Below are positions 31,531 to 43,400 of a DNA stretch of 64,000 nt, piece by piece. Location: assembly GCA_009746045.1 (NCBI GenBank), contig RPFO01000130.1:2904868-2968867 (forward strand). The letters run 5' to 3'. Below the pieces are notes generated by a model. That model was given only the letters and a program-made list of their open reading frames with translations, ran no database searches and was not told where the DNA came from. Within the stretch, counting starts at the first letter, position 1, and each line of letters opens with the position of its first letter. The position numbers and the translations under genes are program-made. This DNA is from Mesostigma viride. Lineage: Eukaryota; Streptophyta; Mesostigmatophyceae; Mesostigmatales; Mesostigmataceae.

Positions 31531-33939
31531 TCCCTATGCATGTCTCAACTCGTTCACTCCATCACTGAGGGCTCCAGACATTATTTTTTACAAAATACGT
31601 TTACGCACAAGAGACTCTTGGACCAAAGTCGCATAATTGGTGAATAAAGCATCTGCAGGCCCCCCCAGCCAGCTGATGCTGCCATCTCACTCCCCGCTTC
31701 CCCCAGCCTGGCCATTCTGGCCGTGGAGGACCCGTCACCAATAGTGAAGGCCTAGCATGCCTGCTAGAGTGCCCCTCACTTACTGGTCGCGGGGAAGCCT
31801 GTCACCAACAGTGGGGCCCCAGCTTGTCTGCTGGAGTGCGCCCCACTAGCGAAGTCTCAAACAATGCCTTGATCCCCCTTGGATAGGAGAGAACAGCGTC
31901 CAACCAAAGGTTCGGTCAATCAATCCCCCACACCTTTCCCCCCTCCTCGTCCAGCGAAAATAGCTGGCACGTCTGCCAACTTCCACCCTACACCATCCTC
32001 CTCGCGCTCCTCATGCCATAACTGTCACGATCCAGTGCTATGGCCCAGCGACTCGCCAAAAGTCACATGCCACAAGCTGCCGCTACGGTCACAGCCCTCT
32101 GTTTGCAGGGCGTAACCCGGGGTGCAAGCATCCCCAGGTACTCGCCCTAGAGGGCTGCCGGCGGCATACATAGCAAGGTGTAATCTCCATTCCATTCTCA
32201 GGACAGCTAGCCGGTCACTTAGGCTATCTTGAGCAAGCGCCCCTGCTCTTAGCCCTCACAACCGTCAAAACCAGCCGGTCTCACCAGGCTCCCCCCATTG
32301 CCTGCCCACCTCTTGGATGCCATTACAGATGTCATCCCAAAGCTCTCAGGGTTCCAGCCTGGCAGCGCCCAAAAGTCTTTTTACGTAGGCCGCTCATTTT
32401 GCCTCCCCCCAGTTCCAAAACACCACAGTTCTTAGCTCCCCAAAGCCGTCAAGAAAGGCACCTCCCCCAACCGGCCACCACTGGCCCATGGCCGCCGAGC
32501 CGCCCTACCACCACGTAAGCCCTCGAGAAATAAAATCCAGGGAGCCACACCCAGCGCTCCTCCAGCCACCGGTTTTCCCCATAAAATTCGGCTCCACATA
32601 TTCTTTTTCACGTTACCATCACGTAATGGACCAGCCGACCCGCTCCATCAAAGCCATCGGCCTGTGACGCGGTATGCCCTGCCCGCAAAGCCCGAGAGCC
32701 AAAGATAGCTAATGATGCCGCATTCAGATCTTGGGCAGCCGGCTTTGCAGCCTACTATATTTTTTACACCGCTCGTCGTTGAGGGTTATCGTGCAAGGCA
32801 GTATCAAACGTAAAACAGCTCGAACAAGCACGCCCAGGGCCGAAATAGAATTTTCGTTCCCTTACCGCACTTTCCGGCCTTGCGACTCAATTTCGGGTCA
32901 AAATTTCTATGCCCACCCCTCAAACGACGGGACAGCAGCCGGCCACCTTTGCTCGTCGTTTAGGACCATCGAAACAGGTCCAAGCAACCTTTATTCGCCT
33001 CGTCCCAGGTCAGTTAAGGCCGAAAAAGATTGCCGGCCCCTACCGCAGATTTCGGCACTAAATCCGCAATTTCTGCCCCGATTTTCAACGACTGGCCCTC
33101 AAACGACCGCTTGGACGCCGACCACCGTCGCGCGTCTCTAAATAAAATTCATTCCCAGCCCCCCCGGACTCGGGGAGGCCTTTTGCATTCGCTTAAATCG
33201 TTGCCAGCCACCATGGCTGGCCGTCACCACTAATAAAAACGAATACCAGCACAGGCACACCTCGGCTGGTTATATGCCAGCACTTTTTCTCAGACTTGGG
33301 CCGGCGGCGGCCCAGGTCCTTCTAATTCGGGTCGAAACACAATTCCGTGACCCATACAATATTCGTACACCATGCGAAGTGGCAGCGTACTTGCCCACTG
33401 TGGCGGATGCAAGTCCGGTACACCTGGTTTTGGCGCCAAAAGCACCCTTGGCCAGTTGTACTACAAGGAACCCATCCCTACTAATTCTTTTGACATTGTA
33501 CTACGTTTAGTCTTGGTCTACTACACCCCAGTAGGTTCGTTCACCTCCTGAGCGTCCAGTGCTACGCCGAAGCACGTCAGCACTGGTTTGAACTAGAATG
33601 AACTAGTTTGAAGTAGATTGAAGTAGACTGTACTACCCTGTAGGCCAAGTGAAGTACTTGGAACTACATCCAAGTACTTTGAACTAGTTTACAAGTTACT
33701 CGTACGGACTTACACCCTATTAGAGGGCAGATCTCGTACCACCACACTGGCGCCCCTTATTAAATTCCAGGGCCCTTATAAATTGTGACTACTGCCCCTT
33801 ATAAAAGACCAGGGCCTATTATAAAATATTAAATGCTCTATTTATTTTTTATATGTGCTGTCACCCAGCGGCCTCCCTCGCCTCCTTCGCTCCCTCCGCC
33901 CCGACAAATCAGGGAATCCAGATCGAGGGAGATCAACCA
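31531..33939 (-). mobile_element. Family B long copy (dimer 2)
   Basis: 2409 bp, near-identical to 26239-28648 with scattered single-base differences. The right flank GAGCTTTAAAG rejoins GGAAATTATC to give the uninterrupted leader seen at 9472 and 35872. The dimer therefore inserted as one unit, without target duplication. Confidence 0.85.
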
Positions 33940-34467
33940 GAGCTTTAAAGAGCGCAAAAAGAACGAGTGATTTTGACCAAGAAACGGCAAAGAAAACTGA
34001 TAAAGCATGCGCCGCCATGTCTTCCTCAATAAATTGGCTGCATTGCATGCGCACGGTGACGGATGCAAGTCCGGTACAGTACTGGCGCGGCGCCCAGGTG
34101 CCACTGAACAGTTGTACTACAAAGAACCCATTTGTACTGATTCTTTCGACATTGTACTACGTTTAGTCACTGTCTACTTCAACCCAGGTGGTCATACCAC
34201 CTCCTAGGCAGGTTGTGCTACACCTGAACGAATCTTTACTAGCCTGAGCTAGTTTGAACTAGTTTGAAGTAGATTGTACTACCCTGTAGTACCAATGAAG
34301 TACTTTGAACTACATCCAAGTACTTGGAAGCAGTCCAGAGGTCATTTGCAGGGACTTTCACCCTTTCCAGGAGCATTTCTTGCAGATCAGCCATGAGGCA
34401 GCGGCACCGACTCGCACTCCGCTCCCCTTAGTCGCAAATCAGGGAATCCAGATCGTAAGATCAACCA
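33940..34467 (-). mobile_element. Head of DIRS-like element D
   Basis: Complete 5' terminal region read on minus from TGGTTGATC at 34467. It includes the Met-rich leader, the ACTAGTTC repeats and the CAATTTATTGAGGAAGACATGG segment. Confidence 0.8.
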
Positions 34468-34797
34468 ATCATTGGAAAAATTCGCAGCTTGAGGCGCCCC
34501 ATCATTCTGCTCATCTCCAGAGGCCCCAGACATGTCCCCCAACATATCTTCGGCCTCCTCAGAGCCTACGAAGCCCTCCTCGGCCCCCATTTCGGCCAGG
34601 AACCCCTCTGGCAGTTTGTGCTCCAAGGAAAACGCGATATTCTTTCCCAGTTGTGCTGGCTCGCTGCTAGCTTCTATTTCATATCCCACACTCACCAAAT
34701 ACCGTCCTAGTGAGTCTAAGGGACTTTTTGAAGAAGCTGCAAGTCTTGCCTTGTAGGCAGGACCGAGGGAACCCACTATCAAAGTGGCCAACGAAGT
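34468..34797 (-). pseudogene. Gag fragment of element E between D and the MITEs
   Basis: Encodes SLATLIVGSLGPAYKARLAA...LGDMSGASGDEQNDGAPQAANFSND, which continues into the gag at 21962. It is separated from its start by the nested MITEs. Confidence 0.75.
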
Positions 34798-35757
34798 CAC
34801 TACAATACGCTTCCGCGGACACCTTTTTCAGCGGGGAAAGTGCCCCCGGGCTTCCGGGGCAAATTCAGCAAGCGCTGCGGAACTTAGATACTAAAATTTC
34901 GTTTTTGGTTCGTACCGTACAGCCAATCATTTTGCGCCCGGATCAAATTGTGATCTGGGCACTGAACACGAAATTTTCAGCGGAACGTACGAAACACCAA
35001 AGCAACTACATAAAATTTTCAGTGACGAAACTGTAGTACCTTGTACCAAGTAAAATGTAGTAGGACTTCGCTAAATTCACGTTCGGAATTTTTCCCCGCA
35101 AGATTCCCCCGCAAGATTCCCCCGCACGATTCCCCCCGCTAGGTTCAGGCTCCAGTCGATGCTCGCCAAATGGCGCAAAAAAAGAAACATATGTTAAAAT
35201 CAACGGTGCGAATCCTCGTTACCGCTCGGGTAACATTCTCACTCATTTCGCGTCTCCTACGAACCGTCACTACAATACGCTTCCGCGGACACCTTTTTCA
35301 GCGGGGAAAGTGCCCCCGGGCCTCCGGGGCAAATTCAGAAAGCGATGCGGAACTTAGATACTAAAATTTCGTTTTTGGTTCGTACCGCACAGCCAATCAT
35401 TTTGCGCCAGGATCAAATTGTGATCTGGGCACTGAACACGAAAATTTCAGCGGAACGTACGAAACACCAACGCAACTAGAGAAAATTTTCAGTGACGAAA
35501 ATGTAGTACCGTGTACCCAAGCAAAATGTAGTAGGACTTCGCTAAAGTCACGTTCGGAATTTTTCCCCGCAAGATTCCCCCGCAAGATTCCCCCGCATGA
35601 TTCCCCCTGCTAGGTTCAGGTCCAGTCGATGCTCGCCAAATGGCGCAAAAAAAAGAAACATGTGTTAAATCAACGGTGCGAATCCTCGTTACCGCTCGGG
35701 TAACATTCTCACTCATTTCGCGTCTCCTAGGAACCGTATTGTAGTGGTATTGTAGTG
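34798..35757 (+). mobile_element. MITE nested inside a MITE (CACTACAATACG family)
   Basis: The outer copy starts CACTACAATACG at 34798 and is interrupted near its right end by an inner, complete copy (35268-35746). The last 11 bases of the outer copy (GTATTGTAGTG) follow at 35747-35757. The inner insertion is flanked by GT on both sides, suggesting a 2-bp duplication. Both contain the ATTCCCCCGCAAG repeats. The elements are non-coding. Confidence 0.75.
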
Positions 35758-36404
35758 TGCTATCCTTCTTTGCTGCAAAATAAAGATTTCGTGCAGTTTG
35801 CGCGAAACCTCTCGGAATGGGCTCATTCGACCCCATTTTTTGCTGCAAAATCACTTAATATGACGTGGAAATTATCGAGCTTTAAAGAGCGCAAAAAGAA
35901 CGAGTGATTTTGACCAAGAAACGGCAAAGAAAACTGATAAAGCATGCGCCGCCATGTCTTCCTCAATAAATTGGCTGCATTGCATGCGCACGGTGACGGA
36001 TGCAAGTCCGGTACAGTACTGGCGCGGCGCCCAGGTGCCACTGAACAGTTGTACTACAAAGAACCCACTTGTACTGATTCTTTCGACATTGTACTACGTT
36101 TTGTCACTGTCTACTTCAACCCAGGAGGTCATACCACCTCCTAGGCAGGTTGTGCTACACCTGAACGAATCTTTACTAGCCTGAGCTAGTTTGAACTAGT
36201 TTGAAGTAGATTGTACTACCCTGTAGTACCAATGAAGTACTTTGAACTACCTCCAAGTACTTGGAAGCAGTCCAGAGGTCATTTGCAGGGACTTTCACCC
36301 TTTCCAGGAGCATTTCTCGCAGATCAGCCATGAGGCAGCGGCACCGACTCGCACTCCGCTCCCCTTAGTCGCAAATCAGGGAATCCAGATCGTAAGATCA
36401 ACCA
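35758..36404 (-). mobile_element. Head and gag start of element E
   Basis: Head terminus TGGTTGATC at 36404. The gag start MGSNEPIPRGFAQ lies near 35836. Beyond 36404 the sequence (TGCTTGCCAAATTGTGG) is unrelated to the DIRS repeats and appears to be the flank. Confidence 0.8.
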
Positions 36405-37052
36405 TGCTTGCCAAATTGTGGCTGTTTGTGCGATTAGTGTCAAGGCCAGGTGCACATTGAGCTATCCGGACTAGTGGCCGACATGGCGGTCGAAACGGAA
36501 GGTGTGCTATGGCTTTGCTGGGATGATTATCATCGTAGGACATCATATGTATTACAGTACATTTCACGAAGTACATTTCATGGAGGCAGAGGGAAAGTTC
36601 CTGTTCATGGTGAGTCGGGGTTAGCAATCACGGCAATGTCGATACATGTACTTGCAGTATATACAAATGCCATAATGTCCTTAGATGCAGCATGAATGTC
36701 TATTGTTCGGATTTCTTTTATCACGATGCTTAGGATGCCTTCCGACAGAAATCTGTTGCGCTACAGGTCGGGGATACCTGAACTTGATATGCGTGGCCAG
36801 TGGCCATGGCAGCCGGGATCGGTAAGAATTCAAAGCAGTTCTCATAAGCCGACAATTACACATTCGACTTATGATCGATAATCGGCGCAGGCCTTCGACA
36901 TTCAAGCGCGCATCGAAACGTCGTGAGGATTTCGGACATTTAGATGAAGTTGGATCGTTTTCGGCCCTCGTATTTGCCATGATCTTGGCCATCCAATCTT
37001 TTTGCTTCGTGCACAGTTTGCGTTTGCAGTTAAGCGTAGGTACATGACAAGC

Positions 37053-37220
37053 TTGCGTTTGCGTTTGCGTTTGCGTTTGCGTTTGCGTTTGCGTTTGCGT
37101 TTGCGTTTGCGTTTGCGTTTGCGTTTGCGTTTGCGTTTGCGTTTGCGTTTGCGTTTGCGTTTGCGTTTGCGTTTGCGTTTGCGTTTGCGTTTGCGTTTGC
37201 CTTTGCGTTTGCCTTTGCGT
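37053..37220. repeat. (GCGTTT)n hexanucleotide microsatellite
   Basis: About 28 near-perfect copies of TTTGCG, with CCTTTG variants at the right end. Confidence 0.9.
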
Positions 37221-37699
37221 ATACATTTGCATGTGCGCTTGCGTTGCCGTTTGCTTATGCGTCCCAATGTATGTCTGGCTTTGGGCAATTCTATTTCCTT
37301 GTCGTTGGGATATGAGTGGGTGGTGGCGGTGGTGTTACTGTCGGCAGGTAGAGTGGCAGTGGCTTCAACTTCTGTTGCTTTTTCATTGCATTTGCATTTT
37401 CATTGGGTCTCTGCAGTTCACAACTGCTTTAAATATCTTTGTTAATAGCCGGCTTCAGCTGTAATTGCGATTGCATGTTGCTTTTGAATTGCATTCGCAC
37501 TGGGCACATGCAGTGGGCATTAGGCATTGGTAGTGCAATTACACATGCAGTCACACTTGCAATTGCAATGAAGTTGAAACTGAAGCTGCAGCTAAAATTT
37601 GCTACGTGCCTACTGGTACAGTCGCATGTGCAGTCAACTTTGTGCTTGTTTATTATAATTTCTTCTTGCTTTTCGTACTGTGTGGTGGTTAGAATGGTG

Positions 37700-37754
37700 A
37701 TGGCAGGGGCAGGAGCAGGGGCAGGGGCAGGGGCAGGGGCAGGGGCAGGGGCAG
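37700..37754. repeat. (GGGGCA)n microsatellite
   Basis: About nine copies of GCAGGG/GGGGCA. Confidence 0.85.
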
Positions 37755-38636
37755 ATCCCGGGTGTGAGGGGTGTGAAAGGTAAGTGCGTCCTGGTGGTAG
37801 AAAGGTAATGGCATCGATTTGCTTGTGATATCGTCAGTTTTTAGCTGCCTATCGGCGCCTAGTGCCGATGTGACGTAAGGCATGTTATAGTACTTCGTGC
37901 AGTGCTCTGCGGCTGGCCCCCGCCGTGTAGACGTGTTTGCTTTCCATAAGAAGCATGGCAGTTCCTGCCATGCTGTCCATGTCTCAGGCAACCCTTGCAA
38001 AGCCCAAAATCAAGCTAATAGGTCTAGTAGGCTGTGCAAATGTTGTCCAGTTATGCTTGTATATCTTGCCATGTGCTGTTCATCTGCAGCCGCGGCAGCA
38101 AACCCCTGTCATAATGTACCGTAACAACCTAGATATTGGGGCTATGTGAGTGAAGCTACGCGCTTGGAAGGTCACACCTATCATTATAATGCATGATCCT
38201 TGTGCGTGTTTGTAATAGAGGCTTTGGATTCCTCATGGTTACGTGCAATACCCATGGCAGGCTATTGCTGCCTGCAGTGCTGCGCGACAGCCCCGGCCGT
38301 GGAAGTGTGTGTGACGGGTCCCTTGGGGAGCATGCCATGTCATGCCATGCTTACCGTGTCGTGGGGGAACCTCGTAAGGTCCAAAAGACACGTTCCATGC
38401 AGATGGAACTGAGTACTGGCGCCTTTTGGTCGCTTGTATCTATGGTCATGTTGTGTTGATGGTGCCGTCGCAGCGACACCCTGTTTTATTAAATCATAAT
38501 TAAATAGGTATTGGGGCTATATGACTGATGTTACGTGCTGGCAACCCCAAAACAATCATAATAATGCATGGCCTTCACTCATATTTGGAATAAAGCTTGT
38601 TGGCTCATTGTAATTACATGCAACACCCAATTTATA

Positions 38637-38660
38637 AAAAGGCCTCAATTGAGGCCTTTT
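38637..38660. repeat. 24-bp perfect palindrome
   Basis: AAAAGGCCTCAA followed by its exact reverse complement. It is isolated in AT-rich DNA with no coding context. Confidence 0.8.
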
Positions 38661-38992
38661 AGGTAGATAGACACTTTGCCCCAGTACCTCAACAAACTTG
38701 TTGAAACCTCACTATCAACCTTTGAACGCATCATCATGGTCGTGCCACCCAACAGCCACTGAAATTTGCGCGAAAACTGGCCAGATCTACCTGCCGCCAT
38801 CGCCGCGTCGTCTTCATCTTCGTCCCGCGAAAATGCCTGATTTCAGTGGTACATATTTGTTTGCGGCTGTCACAAAAAAAATCCAAAAAATACCAGGATT
38901 TTTTCTTGAGTTCTACGGGATGTAAGGAGGCCGTCCACCGAGTTTCAGACCGAAAATCTCGTATCTACTGTGTCTGCCACGTGTCAGATTAC

Positions 38993-39038
38993 AACGCGAT
39001 ACATCGCGTTCCAACCCTACAACGCGATACATCGCGTT
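38993..39038. repeat. Two copies of an 18-bp palindrome
   Basis: AACGCGATACATCGCGTT at 38993-39010 and again at 39021-39038, separated by ten bases. Confidence 0.8.
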
Positions 39039-39938
39039 GTAAAAAAACACTGGTTAATCAGGGCATGCAGGCGGGGGGATTGCTGGTGCTGGGTTAGCAT
39101 AGGCATCCATGGAAACGGCTTCCGTGGTGCGCGGCCGTTTGTGCTCTGGACCATGGGGCAGCCTAACTGCATCCGCCACGCTTTTGATATGCCAAAGCTT
39201 TATTGCACCCACAGTTGCGCTCTAACGCCGTGATGGGGAGAGAGCGCTCTGTGGCCTGCCCACTTAGGGCAGTGAGTGAAGCTAGGGTGCCCTCACTCCT
39301 TGTTGTGTACAGGGGTTGAAGATTTCTTTATTGGTACCCACGTGACGCAGTCTACATGATATATAGTCAATTAATCAGGAGGGAATAGGCATAGGATGGA
39401 TGAGTCTAGCTGTGTAGCTTCAAGTTACAGGGTTTCGGGCACGGCGGCCCGAATCAGTATCGTTGCCAAATTTGGTCACACGCATGGCCCCCGCCGACTC
39501 AGGGATATCAAAGACCCCCACTGACTCAGGGATTAATTAACTAATTAATTAATTAATTAATTAATAGACACGTGACTCAGGGATATGTCTGTGAGAAATC
39601 TGTATTACACGACGTCGAAAATAGAGCTGTAAACTAAATGGCATAATCAAATAAAGCTTGAGCCAAGGGGATCGCCGAAGGGCACCTGCGCCCCCCAGAC
39701 TCTCAAGCAACACCCAACTAAGGGGATGTTCCATGTTTACGGTGTGGCGAGCTATGGATGCCGAGAATGCTCATAACTTTTACATCGGGGCATGAAATTT
39801 GGTCGGGTAAATTGTTGCAGTAGAAGCGCCTTTTGATGACGAACACGATGATATAATTTTCAGCCGCCATCGCCCAAGATTTAGCGCAATATCATAAAAC
39901 GCAGCGCAGGCAGGAATCGTATTTTCCGGAAACTAGCC

Positions 39939-41277
39939 ATGGCGGAATCACCGTCAGCCGCCTCCCACTCCCCCGCCGACGGGGAGGATTCAGCGCCTCA
40001 TACCATTACGCAACTAGTCGACGCTGTGGACACCATTGCGACCCAGCCACCGCCTGCTGAGGCCGCCATTAACGTCTCGTCTAAGCGGCATTGCTCCGGC
40101 CCAGCCGACGAGATGGATAGCCAGATCCCTCCGCCTTCGGCTCCTTTTTCCAGCGAGGTTATCCCTGAAGACGACCCCCATGACGACGCCATCGACGACG
40201 CTGAGTTTAACCCAGCGTCCTTCATGCTTGGCGAGGTTGTAGCCGAGCACCGGTTCTTTTCGCTCACCGGCCTGAGCAGGCGCAGGCCATCCTGCACCAC
40301 CTGGACGCCAACGACATTCCGATCTATTTTCCTAGCACGTCTGGCGAGACCATTTCAGTGGACGAACTCGCCGACATGGACGAGCCACAGCTTCGACCTT
40401 CTGTTTTCCTGAGCCACGGGCAGGCCCCTTGCCTCCGGGCACTCTTTGCCGCTTTCGAGGACGCCGAGCACGGCACCGCCAACACCCCCGATGCTTCCCC
40501 GGAAGCAGACCTGCACAAGCTCAATCAGAAAGTCGTAGACATGGCTGCCCAACTCGGCGCCTTGTCCACCGCTATCCGTCAAGACACTGCTGAGCTCCAC
40601 TCCAACATTGCCGAGGTCAAGGCCGCCCTGACCAGCCCGCCCCAGCCAGCCGCCCCCGTACCCACCAGCTACGCTAACATGGTGAAACAGACGGACATTG
40701 CCAACCTGATGGAGGATGCAGCATGCAGGGGGGCTGCAGCCCACAAGACTGCTGTCGAGGAGGACCAGCGCTCACGCAGTATAGTGGTCCGGTAATTTTC
40801 GAGGTCGCGCAGCAGCCAGAAACGGGCCTGATGCTAGCGCAACGCCTGTACCAGAGCCTCATCGTGGGCCGGCTGCATCTGGGCAACGAACGCATCCGCA
40901 TTGAGTCGGCAGCCTGGATGGCGGGCCAGCCTGGCCCCATCCGGGTGACCTTCGCGAATGCGGCCAGCAAGGTGAAGGTACTCCAGGCCCGCAAGCTCCT
41001 GGGCGGGAGAAACGCGCCGAGCCTCGACGACCTACTCTCCCCGGCCCAGCTAGTCATCAAGAACGGTTTGCTGGGCAGCGACGTGGCGATCAAGGCCAGG
41101 CATGAAGGCCAGAAGGTCTACGTCCGCCTCGTCAACGACACCCCCGTGCTCTTCATCAACGGTCAGCGCACGGATGTGCAGGCTCCCAACAAGCGGCACA
41201 AGCCGGGCCGTCCCAAGCACGCCCCAGCTGCGTCATCATCGTCCACGCACGTCCCGGGTATGGAGGGCGCCCGGTAA
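39939..41277 (+). pseudogene. LINE ORF1-like protein, two frameshifts
   Basis: Three overlapping frames make one product: 39939 to about 40265, about 40270-40795, and about 40780-41277. The N-terminal part is acidic and Pro-rich. The middle has a coiled-coil-like stretch (LHKLNQKVVDMAAQLGALST). The C-terminal part (IRVTFANAASKVKVLQARKLLGG, then KARHEGQKVYVRLVNDTPVLFINGQR) resembles the RNA-binding and C-terminal domains of L1-type ORF1 proteins in layout. No ORF2 (endonuclease/RT) follows; only a short basic stretch lies downstream to about 41550. It is probably a decayed LINE copy truncated after ORF1. The family assignment rests on general resemblance only. Confidence 0.5.
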
Positions 41278-41649
41278 GGGCACACCGGCCCTCGCGGCCT
41301 CGCGGTACAATAGGCTTTGGGCATAGCCTTTATAAACAAGCCCCTTTCCACCCTCATGTCGCACCGTGCGAGCATGATGAGGATGCAAGGTCGCCAGGCA
41401 CGCCACGGTCAACCTTCCCGCCAATTTACCAGCCTCACACGCCTCCTGGACCGCCTTGAGCGGGATGAGGCCCAGTCGACACGCCGGCGACCCCAGCCAG
41501 GACGGAGACGACGCATATCCGCCCTGAAAGAAAGACTCCCCCTAAGCACACCTGGAATTGTACTACATTTTTCAAATTGTACTTCAGTTTTGAAAGTTGC
41601 ATTTTCATGCATTTAAAGTTTCAACTAAAGTCTTTGAGGAAAAAAAAGT

Positions 41650-42540
41650 TCGGCGGCGGCCGTGGCACCGTTGCACCGTTGCACCTCAAATTGCATATAT
41701 GCACACACCTTTGCACATGCAATTGTTATCCATGGGATTTATGTAGGTGGATGGGTCATGCAAGGGTTACCTAGATGCTCATGACACCGTGCCACCGTGG
41801 CGCCGTTGCACCGTTGCACCGTTGCACCGTTGCACCTCAAATTGCATATAAACACACACCTTTGCACATACAATGGTTGTCCATTGGGATTTATCAAGGG
41901 TAATGGGTCATGCAAGGGTTACCTAGACATGCTCATGACACCGTTGCATCGTGGCATCGTGCCACGTGCCACCGTGGCACCGTGGCACCGTTGCACCGTT
42001 GCACCGTTGCACTGTTGCACCTCAAATTGCATATAAACACACACCTTTGCACATGCAATTGTTATCCATGGGTTTTATGTAGGTGGATGGGTCATGCAAG
42101 GGTTACCTAGATGCTCATGACACCATGGCACCGTGGCATCGTGCCACCGTGCCACCGTGCCACTGTGCACCTCAAAAGTTGCATATAAACACGTACACAT
42201 ATTTGCACATACAATGGTTATCCATTGGGATTTATCAAGGGTAATGGGTCATGCAAGGGTTACCTAGACATGCTCATGACACCGTTGCATCGTGGCATCG
42301 TGCCACCGTGCCACCGTGCCACCGTGCCACCGTGGCACCATGGCACCGTTGCACCGTTGCACCGTTGCACCTCAAATTGCATATAAACACACACCTTTCC
42401 GTTTTTCCGCGTTTTCCGCGGCCCGGCACTGAACGCAAATGGTTTTCACCTTTGCGGAGTGCCTGATCAGAACACACCTTTGCACATGCAATTGTTATCC
42501 ATGGAGCCACCATGCCACCGTGCCACCGTGCCACCTCCAC
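41650..42540. repeat. Minisatellite with GTTGCACC units, higher-order array
   Basis: Blocks of CCGTTGCA/CCGTGGCA octamers alternate with a unique spacer containing CTCAAATTGCATAT, TTTGCACATGCAATTG and GGTCATGCAAGGGTTACCTA. Five spacers recur at intervals of 150-200 bases. Confidence 0.8.
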
Positions 42541-42835
42541 AACGGTATGAAAGTGCCAAAAAATGCCCTTATAAGCCCTACATGGAGCAAATTGAGTCCA
42601 AACATGCTAGATATTGGTAGGCAGCATGTCCAGGACACCAGTAGAAGGAATTTGACTTTCCAGAATTTTCCGACATCGGTTGGTCTATTTTTGGCATGTC
42701 TATTTTTAGCAACTTTCCAGATTTTAATATAAACAAATACCACTTAGTATGCAAATAAAGAGCTCCTGGCCTGGCTATTTGCAGGTAGGCTAATGCTCAT
42801 GTCTACCAACTGTGCACCAGGTCCCATGGTCATCT

Positions 42836-43400
42836 GACCTCATTTGGTGACAAACTGCCACCAAATGCTAGCAAAAACGCACTGTTTCACCACATCTCAT
42901 TGCAGTTTCCATAGAAGGTGTGTTCAGTCGAGGCTGGAAATTTGCAATCACATTGCACATCATAAATGTAGACATGGCACAAAAAATCAGGTCCATCGTA
43001 CTGTATTTGGTAACAAAATGCCACCAAATGCTAGCAAAAATGTGCGTTTTTCGCGTTTTTTAGACACATTTCATGACAGTTTTCATACAAGATGTGCTCA
43101 GTTGGGGCTGGAAACTTGCAAGCATATTAAATATCATCATTGTAGACATTGCACAAAAATTCAGGTCCGTTGTACTTCATTCATTGACAGCTCGCTACCA
43201 AATGTGAGAAAAAATGTGCGATTTTTGCATTTCCGCCACATTTCCAAGTGCAGTTTCCCATGCCAGGTGTGCTCAGTTGAGGCTGAAAACAAGCGCGCAT
43301 GTTAATCATCATCATTTCAGACATTGCACAAAACTTAATTCAGGTCCATCAAGTGTCATTGGGTTCACTGGTCCATGCAACACCTGCCAGTTTCCAGCTA
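42836..43400. repeat. Degenerate tandem repeat, about 178-bp period
   Basis: About three diverged units marked by GCCACCAAATGCTAGCAAAAA, GTGCTCAGTTGAGGCTG and CATTGCACAAAA. No gene. Confidence 0.6.

Larger units (their letters stand above)
21963..34467 (-). mobile_element. DIRS-like element D, inserted in E gag
   Basis: Head TGGTTGATCTTACG at 34467, gag (about 34.0 to 28.65 kb), pol (25.35 to 22.22 kb), and a shortened tail ending CTGCGAGGA at 21963. The flanks CCAATGAT and TTGTCAAAA (minus strand) rejoin into the continuous gag of E, so D inserted without duplicating or deleting target bases. D itself is interrupted by two B dimers (25345-28648 and 30637-33939). Its tail lacks the last roughly 270 bases found in copy 4, but keeps a terminal GAGGA. 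Confidence 0.85.
16436..36404 (-). mobile_element. DIRS-like element E, nearly complete, with nested insertions
   Basis: Reassembled from head (36404, TGGTTGATC), gag N-terminus (down to 34468, with MITEs), gag remainder (21962 to about 20450), pol (about 20300 to 16557) and a truncated tail (to 16436). It is interrupted by element D (21963-34467), a B copy in pol (19126-19878) and MITEs (34798-35757). The gag halves rejoin exactly as TTTTTGACAA|ATCATTGG on the plus strand, matching the TTTTTGCCAAATCATTGG of uninterrupted copies. This one element therefore accounts for about 20 kb of the window. Confidence 0.8.
36405..39938. other. Gene-poor stretch
   Basis: No credible gene. It holds simple repeats, palindromes (listed separately) and an ATTA run at 39530-39565. 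The reading frames present are short or made of repeats. Confidence 0.6.

Noticed and set aside
36902-37445. ORFs rich in KRKRKR, TQTQ and LRLR
   Set aside because: Frames of the (GCGTTT)n microsatellite.
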